Origin: Polyodon spathula
Lineage: Eukaryota > Chordata > Actinopteri > Acipenseriformes > Polyodontidae
DNA: 64,000 nucleotides
Assembly: GCF_017654505.1 (NCBI RefSeq)
Contig: NW_024472122.1
Span: 124,001-188,000, forward strand
Direction: 5' to 3'
Positions 1 through 12,793 of the stretch are shown piece after piece. The notes under the pieces are model-generated. The model had not been told where the DNA came from. It saw only the letters and a program-made list of their open reading frames with translations, and ran no database searches. Each line of letters opens with the position of its first letter. Positions within the stretch are counted from its first letter, which is position 1. Both the position numbers and the translations under genes were made by a program.

Positions 1-3000
1 TGGTATTTGCTTTCATTTTACGGTGAGGGATACCTAGAAACATTCAAATAAAAATCAATCTTTATGGTCAAATAAATAAATAAATAAAACATAACTAAAA
101 AGAATTATACACATACATAAAATGTGCGTTCCATTTTTTCGCACCCTCTTCCCAGGTAGAAAACGCGCGTCTCCCAGGCAACGGCAGCAGGATGTACCCC
201 CGCGCACAGGCCGGCTCTGAGAAGCTGCTGACAGGCGAGCTCTGTTGCGGCCTGCGCAGAGCTGGATTTCGATTTCTGGGAGACAGAGGGAGTCACAGGT
301 ACTTTATGTGCCATGGGCTGTGCGTATGGAGCCTGGGAAAGGCTGTCTGCTCTCAGAGGAGGTACAAGGGGTGTCTTTGTGGGAGCCTTTGTAGTCAGCA
401 TTGAGGAGGTTTGTTAGTCAGTAAAAGTGAGGCCTAAATGGCCCTTACAGGAAGCAGTTTACACAGCCTGCCCCAGGCCCTATTGTCTCAGGCCTTTTCT
501 CCCACTTCATCATTATTACCATGATAAAGAGGCAGTAATTGCCCCCTTTCTTCTACTTTCCCTTCATCTTTGAGGCTTTTTGTTTCTCTCCCTCACACCT
601 TGGAGGCTGCTGCTGCTGCTCAGATCCAGGCAACCGTAAACACACACAAACACACAGGCTCAGAAACACTGAGGAATATTATAAACAGCAGGCTATATTC
701 CCAAAGAGTTTTCCCCAGAGCTTCAGATTAATAACGCAGGAGGGTAATTGAGCCGCTGCTGCATGTAATTGATTCTTGCTAGTTATGCAACATCGGTAGT
801 TGTTTTGTTTTTTTGTTTTGTTTTTTCCGGTGCCAATTCAAGCTATGATTTTTCTGTAACAGGAAAAACAAATTGCTGGTTTTATAGAACTAGCCAGAAA
901 CAGCTATTAAATAAAGCTCTTAAATAAACTGCCTTTTAAAAAAGTATGCTTGTTTTCATTTGACAGTTTTTTTTAATAAGGTTTGTTCATATGGCCAATT
1001 AAATTTTCGCTTCTTTCGTTTAGTATCTTAGTAAGAAAGAACTTTGGTGCAGGCTGGTTCAATAAACTCTCTTCCGTTGATTATTGGTTGGCTTATAAAA
1101 TACAGTCATTTTTTCCTTTTAAAAGGAAAAGGGGAAAGCTAGTCATGACTCCAAAAGCAAGGTAACGTTGATGGAGGCACCAGCCAAAACGTTTGCCTGC
1201 TGAACTTCGTGTCTTTATAAACTTAATCTCAGGGGAATGACAGGCAAGGGACAAGCATTCAAACTCTCTCACTGGCAGTCGTGTACAGTTTGCTCTGCTT
1301 GAACTTCACTCAATGCTACCTGAGCCAGACAGCTGTTCTTCCTGGATTTCCACTTTCAGTACTGTTTCTGTATCAATACTGACTGATCCACTTCTCTAAG
1401 GCATGCTGCTGAATTTGAGTTTCACTGCTGAGTTGTCATTTAGAACAGGGGATTTGCTTTAAATCAGTGAAACAGTACTTTGCAATTGAAGTGGCAGTTA
1501 AAGCTATTTCAGTCAATCAGTCAATCAATCAATCAAAATTACATTCATATAGTGCCTCCCTGAACTATCACCAATACATATAACCAATGCAATGCACACC
1601 TCTAGTGGCCAGTTTTATAATTTTATAATCTTATACCACATGCTGGTGACTATGTTAAAAATGACAGAAACGGTATTAAATGAAGAACACATATGCTCGT
1701 TTCCAGGTCTTTTTAAACAGCCTTTTATACAAGCAACTCCTTTTCAAGGGGGTCCTGGGGTGTGCGTAATGAGACCTTAGAAAAAAAAAAACCTGAAAAG
1801 ATTTTTTAAAACAGCTGGGTCAAATAAACCATTAAACATTTGCAAACTACTGGAGGTCTAGGGTTCAGTGTAGTGGGGTTTCCAAGCAGTTTCAAAGAGT
1901 GTAACCTATAATCACTGGATTCACATGGAAAAGTATTTGACAGACAGACAGACGGATAGCTCCATCTGCATAACCCGGTACTCTGATCCTTAAAATCGTG
2001 TGCAGAGCAATGTCCAAGCGAAGTTGGACTGACGGATCTCTAGGTATTTGTAAAAATGCGAGCGGGCGTGTTATTCATTTAAAGCTTGGGAACATGAGTG
2101 CTTTGTTGTGGTCTGCTGTAAAGTCAATGCTTTGTGAATCTGGCCCTCAGTCCGATGTGGAAGGGGGTTTTTGGAGGTAAATGGTTGCAGAATATTTATT
2201 ATCCTTTAATGGAAGCCTTTGATCTGGGACTGCGGTTTACTGTTTGTGCACCTGGACCCCAGTCTGGGCCTCTGATTGGCTGCCTGGCCTGTTTGGGGAG
2301 GTGGCAGCTCGGTTTTACAGGTAACACTTCCCAGGGAACTTGACGAGGTGTGGGAATGCAGTCAAACCATTCAGAGCTCCATTGTGTTTCTCTTTTAATG
2401 TCTCCTCTCTCCTTCGCCAGCCTCAAACACTGAGCAGCAGCAGCAGCGCTGCATGAAAAATCATCTCAAGACGTTTTTTTATTCAGTCGTGATTTTTCTG
2501 GAAAATGCCAAAAAGATGTTTTGAGGTATATGTTTTTGACTCGGCATGCAATCAGCATCACGTTTGTCTAATCAAAATTGGGCAGACGAAGCCCATATGT
2601 CAGTAACACACACCCCCTGCCTACAAATTCAATATGAAAGCTTTCCTCAGAACAGAAACAAATACTCCTGATAAAAATGATAGCAGAAAACACAATTCCC
2701 TTCAGGACAATATTAACGTCTCTGTTTGATGTGATATTGCAATGTAACAGTTGCAGAAAGAACAAATCGTTTGTGCTGCACCTGCACTGTATTCAGTTTC
2801 TGAAGTACTTGTATCTGTGTGCAATCATACAGTTGTATGGCATAGTGTGTTTGTTTTGTTTATTTGGTTCAACAAAATGTAATATGCTGTCCTACCAATC
2901 ACTTTATAGCTGGGTTTTACATAATATTGTAGTCAATGGGTTGTTTATTTGACAAGGCGCTTGTGTGTGTGTTCTGGTAATGGTGTATTTAAGTAATAAA

Positions 3001-3350
3001 GCACTCTTTGGAGTGGGTTATTATGAGATAATCGACCCCTAGGGCAGTATGAGGCCTAGGTGTAGCCAAGAGAATCACAGCCCTGTTGTTTCCATGGCGA
3101 CTCACAATGTTATTAGCCGCACTCAAGCAATACAGAGCAGCACGTACAGTACATAGAACTGAACAGCGGGTGGGGGTTGGTTTCTACGGTGGCTCACTGA
3201 GGACATGGAAGAAAATGCAATTAAAATGCGTCATGTGTAGATCCTGAGATCATTTGTCTCGTGATGTCGACGTTACACATTTCTATTTTTTTTTTTTTCT
3301 CTGCTGTCCTTAATGAGCCACTGTAGGGTTTCCTATGGATTGGAGATTTA
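1..3350. other. Non-coding stretch, no gene recognised
   Basis: No open frame here resembles a known protein and no exon chain with splice sites could be built. The stretch around 130-310 is richer in CpG than its surroundings. The segment 2240-2460 is of higher complexity, with an inverted CCAAT (gattggct) and an AGGTGTGG T-box-like half-site near 2345, but nothing proves function. Simple features are a short ATCA-type repeat near 1515-1540 and T runs near 965 and 3287. Confidence 0.5.
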
Positions 3351-3353
3351 ACA

Positions 3354-4955
3354 AGCCCGTGCTGACACACGGTATGTTGGGTTTTGGCGGAGGGGAGGAC
3401 GGCTCACTCTGGTGGCAGGAGGCGGGCGACAGGCGGCACCGGCTCCCTCTGGTGGGAGGAGGCGGCATGCGGCCCGGCTCCCTCTGGTGGCGGAGGCGGT
3501 GGCGGCGGCGGCCAGGCCCCCTCTGGTGGCGGAGGCGGCAGGCTGGGTTGATGTCGGAGCCCGGCTCCCTCTGTAGCGGAGGACGGGCCCGATCCTCCTA
3601 CCGCTCTGGCTCGAGGAGCGACCTGGCGGGAGGCTCCTCACACTCTCTGGCTCTGGACGCGAGCAGACTTGGCTCTGCTCCGGCAGATATCCTCCTTCTC
3701 TGGCGACGGCGGCCCGGCTCCCTCTGGTGGCGGAGGCGGCGACGGCGGCCCGGCTCCCTCTGGTGGCGGAGGCGGCGACGGCGGCCCGGCTCCCTCTGGT
3801 GGCGGCAGCGGCTGCGGCGGCCCGCAGATCCTCCCTCTGGTGGCGGAGGCGGCGGATCCTCGGCCCGGCTCCCTCTGGTGGCGGAGGCGGCGGCGGCGGC
3901 GGCCCTCTCCCTCTCTGTGCTCGGAGAGCGGCGGCTCCCCCCTCTCTGGCTCTGGGAGCGACGGCAGCTCCTCCTCCCTCTCGGGCTCTGGGAGCGACGG
4001 CAGATCCTCCTCCCTCTCTGGCTCTGGGAGCGACGGAGGCTCCTCATCCCTCTCTGGCTCTGGGATCAATGGCAGCTCCTCCTCCCTCTCTGGCTCTGGG
4101 AGCGACGGCAGATCCTCCTCCCTCTCTGGCTCTGGGAGCGACGGCAGATCCTCACCCCTCTCTGGCTCTTGGCGGCGATGGCAGCTCCTCCCTCTCTGGC
4201 TCTGGGAGCGACAGCAGATCCTCCTCCCTCTCTGGCTCTGGGAACGACGGCAGCTCCTCACCCCTCTCTGGCTCTGGGAGCGACGGCAGCTCCTCCTCCC
4301 TCTCTGGCTCTGGGAGCGACAGCAGATCCTCCCCCCTCTCTGGCTCTGGGAGCGACGGCAGATCCTCCTCCCTCTCTGGCTCTGGGAGCGACGGCAGATC
4401 CTCCTCCCTCTCTGGCTCTGGGAGCGACGGCAGATCCTCACCCCTCTCTGGCTCTGGGAGCGACGGCAGCTCCTCCTCCCTCTCTGGCTCTGGGGACGAC
4501 GGCAGCTCCTCACCCCTCTCTGGCTCTGGGGACGACGGCAGCTCCTCACCCCTCTCTGGCTCTGGGAGCGACGGCAGCTCCTCACCCCTCTCTGGCTCTG
4601 GGAGCGACGGCAGCTCCTCACCCCTCTCTGGCTCTGGGAGCGACGGCAGCTCCTCACCCCTCTCTGGCTCTGGGAGCGACGGCAGCTCCTCACCCCTCTC
4701 TGGCTCTGGGAACGACGGCAGCTCCTCACCCTCCTCTGGCTCCCGGGAACGGCAGCTCCTCACCCCTCTCTGGCTCTCTGGAAGGCGGCTCACCCCTCTC
4801 TGGCTCTGGTGACGACGGCATCTCCTCACTACCTCTCAGGTCCTCAACCATCTCTGGGTAGGCGGCTCTCTGGGAGCGAGGGCGGCTCCTCACCCCTCTC
4901 TGGCTCTGACGACGGGTGGCAGAGCCCGTGCTGACACACGGTATGTTGGGTTTTG
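3354..4955. repeat. GC-rich 36-bp minisatellite bracketed by 33-bp direct repeats
   Basis: About 22 tandem copies of a 36-bp unit (core ggctctgggagcgacggcag followed by a CTCC-rich half) run from about 3949 to 4740. They are preceded from about 3400 to 3930 by roughly a dozen less regular copies of a related unit (core ggctccctctggtggcggag), also mostly 36 bp apart. Because the period is a multiple of three and the unit has few stops, long frames are open on both strands (up to 508 codons). They read as low-complexity Ser/Gly/Leu/Arg repeats with no domain. An identical 33-bp sequence beginning agcccgtgctgacacacgg lies at both ends, 3354-3386 and 4923-4955. I call this non-coding tandem DNA. 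Expression is possible but unsupported by any promoter, splice site or recognisable flanking protein sequence. Confidence 0.85.
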
Positions 4956-6800
4956 ATTTCCATCCAGCCCTCTTTTTGGGTGTGACTCAATCAGAGAGAT
5001 TACAACTACATTCATCATCTGTCAGAAACTGTCACATGCCCTAAATGATGCGAGTGCTCGTGTCACTGTGAACACAGAACATACAGACTAAAAGAAGCGT
5101 ATACAGCTCTTTGACAAATGCTTTGTCTTACTGCAAGTGAAGGTAAAACTAAAAGAGACTTAGTCAAGTAGACGAACACTTTGGTGACTACCGTACTCAG
5201 TGTTATTAAGTCAAATAGACGAACAGTTTAGGGAGTGTCTTCTTCAGTGCACTTCACTAAGCGCTGGGATTAGATAAAAGAAACCTGTTTCTCGGTGGTT
5301 CTGGCAGGAGGCTAGCGAGGCGCTTGAACCAGTACTGTTATTCAGAGCTGACAGAATGGATCTCTCAGACACTGGGTTAATACCACAACCAAGAGACCGC
5401 TGTGCTCTCATGACAGGGATTCCAGTAAGCCCCTCCCTCCATGCAAAGGCAGCTATCCAGCCCAGTGATTCATCTGTTACAGGAACTCTGAAGACCCCTG
5501 TTTGATCAGGAGAGACAGGGGAGCTCGAGTAGCCTGACAGGTATTTAGGTAACATATATTCTATATATCTCCATCCAAGGTTATAGATTTAGAATCAGAG
5601 CTGTGGATATCAATATCATTGCAGAGGAAATTGTGGGGAAGTTTGAAAAGTACATTCTTCGCACATGTTATCAAGAATAGGGGTTAATGGAGGCATGCTT
5701 GTCTGTGTGGATGTGAGATTTGCACTGTGCCTGTGCACACAGTGGATACAGCACCAGCTTTTCCATGTAACTGATTTCCATGCTTTTGGATGAATTTTTC
5801 TATTTATTTTCTGATGCTTTATTGCTTTACTTATATGGGGTACAACAAGTCCAGGTCAACATCTCAAATTAATCAATAAATCAATGTAATAGTCTCTACC
5901 TCCCTCCCTTGTTTTTAGTTGGTACGTTCTTTACTCTGTTTTACAGTAGCCCAGGTCGAAGTGCTTGGGGGATGGGGTGGGGTGGGGTGGTGGTGTTATT
6001 GACCCAGTCTTCCGTCACAAGCGGATGTCAGCTGACCTCAGCAGTAGGCCAGCACACCAAATGACGACTCACGTCATAAAAACACAAGGCGCCTGAAAAT
6101 ACGAATTATGAGGAAAACAGAGAAGCACCAGCCACAGGTTTAAAACAAGAATGAAACAGAAAACTAGAATTATTTCAGACACTAATCTGCATGCCTTTGA
6201 ATTACCAGGATTATTATTACTATTCTCAGGGACAGTTTGAGTTTGAATCAGTTCTGCTTGCTTGGCTTGTTTTATGCGTTTTCCCTTAAAACTCAATGGG
6301 CTAGAAACTCAAAGCTATTCTATACAAATCGTCATTAGCACAATGTATTTTAGAATTCGAATTGGTGTATTTCCCTTTCAGAAACAGACATTAGTAAATG
6401 GCTCTGAGAATCTGGCCTATTTCTCTTTATAGCAGCGCCCTGTTGAAAAACGACAGACACAGAACAAGCCCTACAGTGCCTGGGAATTGAACTGTGTGAT
6501 GCTAAGCTTGGACAGCGATTTCTACAGTGCATTGCAGTTGTCATGTTTGTGTTGAGAAAGAAAAGGGCAATATTGTTTTCTTTGGTTTCAGCTCTTCCTG
6601 AGCATCACAGCACCCTTTCAAAAGGTCAGCACTGTGTGAGCAGTGCAGCTCTGGAAACAATAGCAGATTGACGTCCAATTCTAAGAAGCGATAATTCAGA
6701 AGCGACTTGTGAGTTCAGTGCATTCAGATTCACATTTTCTCAGTTAAACTGTGGTCAGAACGAAATATGGGACACCAAATAGTATGAGGATACTATTGTT

Positions 6801-6868
6801 GCTCAGGTGTGTCTTGTTAAGGAATGGATCAAACTGCTATGCAATGGGAATCTTATTTCCATCCCTGA
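6801..6868 (-). mobile_element. Partial foldback element (family A)
   Basis: Retains the centre in reversed orientation (gctcaggtgtgtcttgttaa) and the right arm (ggaatggatcaaactgctat, gcaatgggaatcttatttcc, atccctg). The left arm is absent. Confidence 0.65.
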
Positions 6869-8124
6869 TGTACATGGGCTCCCTCTCTCATATGTGTGGG
6901 CACGGAGCTACTGTTCACCTTGTTTGTTCTGCCTAGCAGGACCCAAGCTCCCCCCCATTGAAACCAGCCTGAGAAAGAGGCACACTTCTGCTACTGCAAT
7001 CCACCCTTTTAATATCACATCAAAGGGACTGATCAACGATGCTGACAATAAGAAGAGCTGCTGATCCTGGCAAAATAAGCATGGAAGCATGCGGCAATGC
7101 AATGGGTATATATACAGCACATGTCAATGTGGACCTCCAGGTACAGCACTAGGCGTGACATAGATTGCAATACTGCTCATTAATAACATTTTCCAATGCA
7201 GTCTGCGGTACATGCAGTAAACTGTAATAATGTGAAAACACAAGAACACTGTTTCAGAACACTTTAGGACTGTACAGCAACTTACTTCATTAAATGATCT
7301 AATCTTTTATTTCTTACTAAATGTGATAAATGGGAGATTAACCGATATTGACTCTCATAATACTTCATAAAAAATATCTATTTAAAATAAATTAAAAAAA
7401 GGTGCTGATTGAAACTGGCCAGTGTCGCTCTAGCGCTCGTATAAACTTTACAAAGTTGACCAGTAACTATAGGGTTTGTAGTTTATCTAAACACTGCAGT
7501 GTTTGATCCTTACCTATTAAACCATACACTTCAGATGTCCTCCACCACAGACCATTAAATACTTAACAACTAGAGCTCCCATCCCACTACCTTCCAGCAC
7601 CCTGTAAATAAAAGAAGCCTTGCCACACACACCGCACACCTCATGGTAGCTGGACTCAGAGCTCGACAGAACCCAGGGCAGCCGAGTTCCTCTGTGCTTC
7701 TCTTGCGATACACATTGGAGGCGCTCTCCAAGGGGAATCCAGGAGACCCACCCTCCTGCGGTTTCTACTTCAGGATAAAGTTAATCACAGCTTCCCAGCG
7801 TCAAAGCCAGCGGTTGGCGAATTAGCATCCCAATAGGCCTGCCCCATTGTCCTCCCAGGAATAACAAGGAAAGATGTTTGTCCGGGGACAATTAAAGTCG
7901 CTGCTAATTCTTTGTATCCCTTCAAAGGTGAGGGTGATTAGGAGAGGAAAGTTTAGATTTCCTGAACTTGAAGTGGAAATGACACAGCGACAGACGTGTC
8001 TCGCTTCAATCCACATCTGTTTCGAAACATCAAGCGCCACCAGTCACTGCTTCAAGCTACATGCAGGGATAGCATCCCCTTGTCTGGCTAACATGAAGCT
8101 ATAAAATATAGATGTGTTTGGTAT

Positions 8125-8142
8125 ACACACACACACACACAC
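8125..8142. repeat. (AC)n microsatellite
   Basis: Pure AC dinucleotide run directly visible in the sequence, within the intergenic region upstream of tbxta. Confidence 0.9.
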
Positions 8143-11100
8143 GCATGTTCTAAACATTTTATATACTATAGAAGCTGAAACATTGTAGCGAATTATTAAA
8201 ATCGAGAGTTTTCAATCTATCAATTAGACAGTACCATGTAAAACTGATTTCAACGTGTTTAAACAGTTTTCAATGCTTATAGAGTTCAGCAGATCTTAAT
8301 TGTGTTTTTCGCTTTCAGTTTCTTGTGATGTTTTATTTTGTGTGTGAGCCATTATTCCAAGCTGAATCACCTGGTATTGCTTGTTTACTAATTTAGGGCA
8401 GGGCAGTCCAGTGGAAAGTATGTTCCATCTTATGACTGAGCCATTGTGAAATACCAGGGCTCTGTAATATTTCTCACCTACATGACTGAATGCTGCTTCG
8501 GGACACGCAGTTTGTTAACTCTTGGATCTCCGCAAGTCTGCAGAGAGACATCTACACAGAGGGAGCCACTGTCAGAAAAGCAGAGTCTTCAAAACTGTGG
8601 ATTTATCTTCAAAGCCTGGAATCAACACTTGCAACAAAGCGAGTTCTCTATTGAAACGCATGAATGAGAACAGTTTTGCTCAATATACAATACAGTAGTA
8701 GCACTTCTATGGGAACTCCTCCAGGGTCATAGTTCAGATAAAGCCATCGCCAAAGTTAATGCTGGAAAACGGGGGCCACTCCTCCTGTTTAAATAAATGG
8801 GGGTTCTGTGGAATTTTTACCAAATAATTTGGTATTAATAACTTCCCGATCATCATAAGATGCTGCATGTCTCTTTATGATTATGGGAGCTACACTATAG
8901 AGGTGCTCACTGTCACTCTATAATAACAAGAACACTTTATATTTAAATTGTAATAGAGTGATTGGGACACGCATTTTTTCAAAGGATAAGTACAATTATT
9001 AGTCCAGGAGTTTCACATATTAAGGATATCCTAGTTTGAAGAAAACGCAAAGACAAAATGTGTCAGAATAGTCTGGTTTACTTCTTTCTAGTATAGCTAC
9101 AGAGTGTTTTAAATAAATAATAAATAAATAATGATCTAATATGTGCTTTATTTACAAATCAAATCAGAAGATAACAAGGAGAAGGAAGTATTTTGAACTT
9201 GCTGGTGCTGGTTGAAGTTCCTGTTAGATTGTAAATCTTGTCATCCTTAATTTGCAGAATTTATGGATGTACATTACAGAATGCAACAGTGGCTGGTGTT
9301 GCATTGTGATTATGGTGCCACTGTCCTAGGTCAATTGTCTTTAAAGAAGTTACAAATAACAGAGCAAAACCTACTGTTTTATATAGGCACCCAAACTCGC
9401 AATTTATAACAAAGGTGAGAATTATTACATAATAGGAATACTATTAAGATTGTATAGTAATTAAATATATTTTATAAAATATAGTCACTTGTTTTTGTAA
9501 TTCATTTATCATTGGATCCCACATTTTAAGGAAGCACATATGTTTTCTTGTAGAGGATGTATAGATGTTTAAGAGATTTCCATTTATAAAGATGGAACAT
9601 GTCTCTCTATTTCACAACTTTCTTTGGAATCAAATAGGTATAGTTTAAAAGGCATTTAACACATTTCTACACCCAACTCTTAACAAAACAACACAAACTA
9701 TATCTGCTGAACTGAACCTTGTAAGAGTAAACCATAGTAAAAGCATAGCAGAGTAAGAAAGACCATGCAAGCGTGATAAAGCACAGAGAGTGTATGAGGG
9801 GAGAAACATTGAAACATATGGTAAGCTATTGTAAATACATGTACAGGATATGCATGGGAAATCTGCTAAACCGCAGTTGCAAATTACTATGGCAAACTTT
9901 TATATGGGGGTGCTTGTCAGGTGGCCTGTCCCATGCATTATCTAATGTTTCCTTCAAAAAGGAATCAGTGCCTTATAAAGAAGGAGAGTCCCGAGATGCA
10001 AGGTGTGAGTGATTCTTGGGTTTTATTACCCATGCAGTTGAACTACAGGAAGTGTGGCTATAAAGCGAGTCACGCATCACAGCTCTAACTGAATACCAAG
10101 GCCAGCAGTATCCTTTAAACCCTCTCCCAGAACCAAGCTTTCAACAGTGGCGACCGCACCAAAGAGAAAAAGAACTAATTGGAGGATTCTCTTTGGTCTG
10201 AAGTCATAACAAAGAGCAGCTGAGAGAGAAGCTGGTAATGAACTTTAGGTAGAAATCCTGCACAGGCGTTGGAAGTTTTTTTACTGTGAGATCGCTGATC
10301 TGCTTTTAAACTAGCTTCGTTTCTTTCTTTCCCACACACGGTTCAGTCTGGCACATCTTTGTTTGGAGTGTGTTTACTACCTTGTTACATTGTTGAGCTT
10401 TAAAGCTGTGAAAAAACAGACCTTGATGATAGTCCTGTTGGTTTACATACTCCCTTCTCAGGAAACTGGCTTGCCACAACTTTAGCTAAATTGGCACGCT
10501 CATTCTACGTTTTGCAGAAATATGGGGTTATAATGTCACAGTAAAGCTCTGTATCAGTTTACATTAAAAAAATAGTTTAGTTATAATGATAAAATGTAAC
10601 AGAAAATATGAATATGTTCAGCATGGGCTTATAAACAACACTGAACATAAAACAGGGTTGGGGCACTACACCTTTAAAAAGAAAAACTATTATGTTTTAC
10701 TAATGTAATGTTTGTATTGAGTTTATCATTGATGCAGGGTGGATGTATATCATGTACAAGTAAAAATCAGCTTAGAATAAAAGAGCAATAGGAAAGGATA
10801 CATGACGTGTGGATTATTGTTGTACAACTTGCAGGTGTGTTACCTGTCTGTAGCAGAATGAACAAAGAGGAAGGAATATGACCCCCTACACTTCACACTC
10901 TGCCTTCTGACACCTTGCCGATCACAGCACCTCGATGCTGTGAGACGTCACTCAATGGACGGCTCCTGCATCTGTATTTTGAAACTGGTAAAGCTTTTGT
11001 AGCAACAGATAAACAGTATCCTAGCTCCGAGTAACTTAGCAGTGCAGTGAGACAGAGGTAGAGCTGTTTGCCATTACTGTGCATCACTCATAACGATACT

Positions 11101-11189
11101 GATCGTGTGCTATAGGACCCTTAAGAGGGATTGTGTCATATCTGGGTGCATGACGCTAAGAATTTCCGCCCTCTGGGCGTGGTCGAGGA

Positions 11190-11238
11190 CCAATGAACAC
11201 ACCCCCTCCGTACACGTGGGTGTTGGTGGGGATTTAAA
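11190..11238 (+). promoter_or_regulatory. Probable tbxta core promoter elements
   Basis: A CCAAT box (11190-11194) and a TTTAAA TATA-like box (11233-11238) lie about 170 and 120 bases upstream of the Brachyury start codon. The spacing would place transcription start near 11262-11270 with a 5' UTR of about 90 bases. Assignment is by motif and position only. Confidence 0.45.
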
Positions 11239-11358
11239 CTCGTGGCTCCGAGGCAGCAGCGTTACACCGAGTTGATTTAGGGGGGATTGGGGTTTTTCTT
11301 GTGTGTTTCTCACTGAGGACTTTCTATAGAACCATTGGCACCTCCATAACTAGGAAAT

Positions 11359-12717
11359 ATGAGTTCCGCCAACACAGATCAGCGACTTGACCATCTCCTC
11401 AGCGCCGTGGAAAGCGAGTTCCAGAAGGGCAGCGAGAAAGGCGACGCCTTGGAGAGGGATATTAAAGTGGGGCTTGAAGACGTGGATCTTTGGACCAAGT
11501 TTAAGGAACTCACGAACGAAATGATTGTGACCAAGACTGGCAGGTGCGTCATTTGGAAAATAACAGCTATACCCCATAAGTACTACACAAGGGTACTCAC
11601 TGTGGGGCGCTGCACTAAAATACCATTGCGTCCATAATCCTACAGTTTAAGTAATTATTTTAGTGATATAAATACATAAATAAAAGAAGGCTTCTAAAAT
11701 TGTAAAGCTTGATGGGATTCAGTAAGTTTAGATTCGCCAATTTATATTGTTGGTTGTATGCAGATCTGTAAAACATATGGACGTGTGTCTCATAGGGTAG
11801 CCTAAGCTAACTAATGAGTTTTATTTTAAAATCATATTTTCCCTATAGGAGGATGTTTCCAGTTCTCCGAGCCAACGTATCAGGGCTGGACCCCAACGCA
11901 ATGTACTCGGTCCTACTGGACTTCGTAGCGGCCGACAATAATCGGTGGAAGTATGTCAACGGGGAATGGGTTCCAGGCGGCAAACCGGAGCCTCAAAGCC
12001 CCAGCTGCGTGTACATTCACCCGGACTCTCCCAACTTCGGCGCGCATTGGATGAAAGCGCCCATTTCTTTCAGCAAGGTCAAGCTCTCCAACAAGCTCAA
12101 TGGAGGGGGGCAGGTAAGACACGGTTGCACATTCTTATATATTCCGTCAAGTGGCACAATAACGTTTTCATTGCATGCAGTGTGTATTCCTTCAGTCTTT
12201 TACTCAGGCATTGGAACAGCAATACATTATGTTGTAATATATAGAAAGTAACTTTTTGTAACGCAATTGTAACTGTAGTTGGTACAATTGAAACCGAAAT
12301 GGATATTCTGAAATAGTTTTCTATTGTAAAAAGTTACTGTGACGTTTTGAATCGATGCAAAACAAATCATAATTTTTCCGCCGCAGATTATGTTGAACTC
12401 TCTGCACAAATACGAGCCTCGCATTCACATCGTGAAAGTCGGAGGGATTCAGAAAAGGATTAACAGCCAGTCATTCCCCGAGACGCAGTTCATCGCAGTG
12501 ACCGCTTATCAGAACGAAGAGGTGGGCCCCTCCTTCCTTTGATCTGTTTTAAGTCAAAGTGTGCACAAGCTTTCTACATGAGAATGAAGACGACAACAGC
12601 ATGTTAATAGCATTACTTCAATGGTAATACAGTGTTAGTGTAACTGCAATCTCCTTGATAATTAAATCTGAATATTAAAATAGTTTTGGATTTCTCACAG
12701 TACTTGATTAAAGACTG

Positions 12718-12793
<76 letters not shown>

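Larger units (their letters stand above)
4956..11230. other. Non-coding upstream region of tbxta
   Basis: No coding exon is recognisable. Contents include a G-rich run near 5970-5995, the partial foldback copy at 6801-6868, an AC microsatellite near 8125-8142 and long AT-rich stretches (8900-9700). The segment about 7640-8060 is of higher complexity and holds TCF/LEF-like sites (TTCAAAGG at 7921-7928, CTTTGTA just before it). Nearer the gene are a T-box half-site (AGGTGTGA, 10001-10008) and a perfect 11-bp inverted repeat (10158-10168 and 10188-10198). These are candidate control elements for the downstream Brachyury gene, by inference only. Confidence 0.4.

Noticed and set aside
140..193. 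RFX X-box-like sequence gtctcccaggcaac, and gtttccatggcgac near 3089
   Set aside because: Each departs from the X-box consensus at key positions; too weak to call.
192..404. Open frame in the CpG-richer left edge, possible first exon of another gene
   Set aside because: No recognisable protein, no clear donor with partner exon, and the window edge prevents a test.
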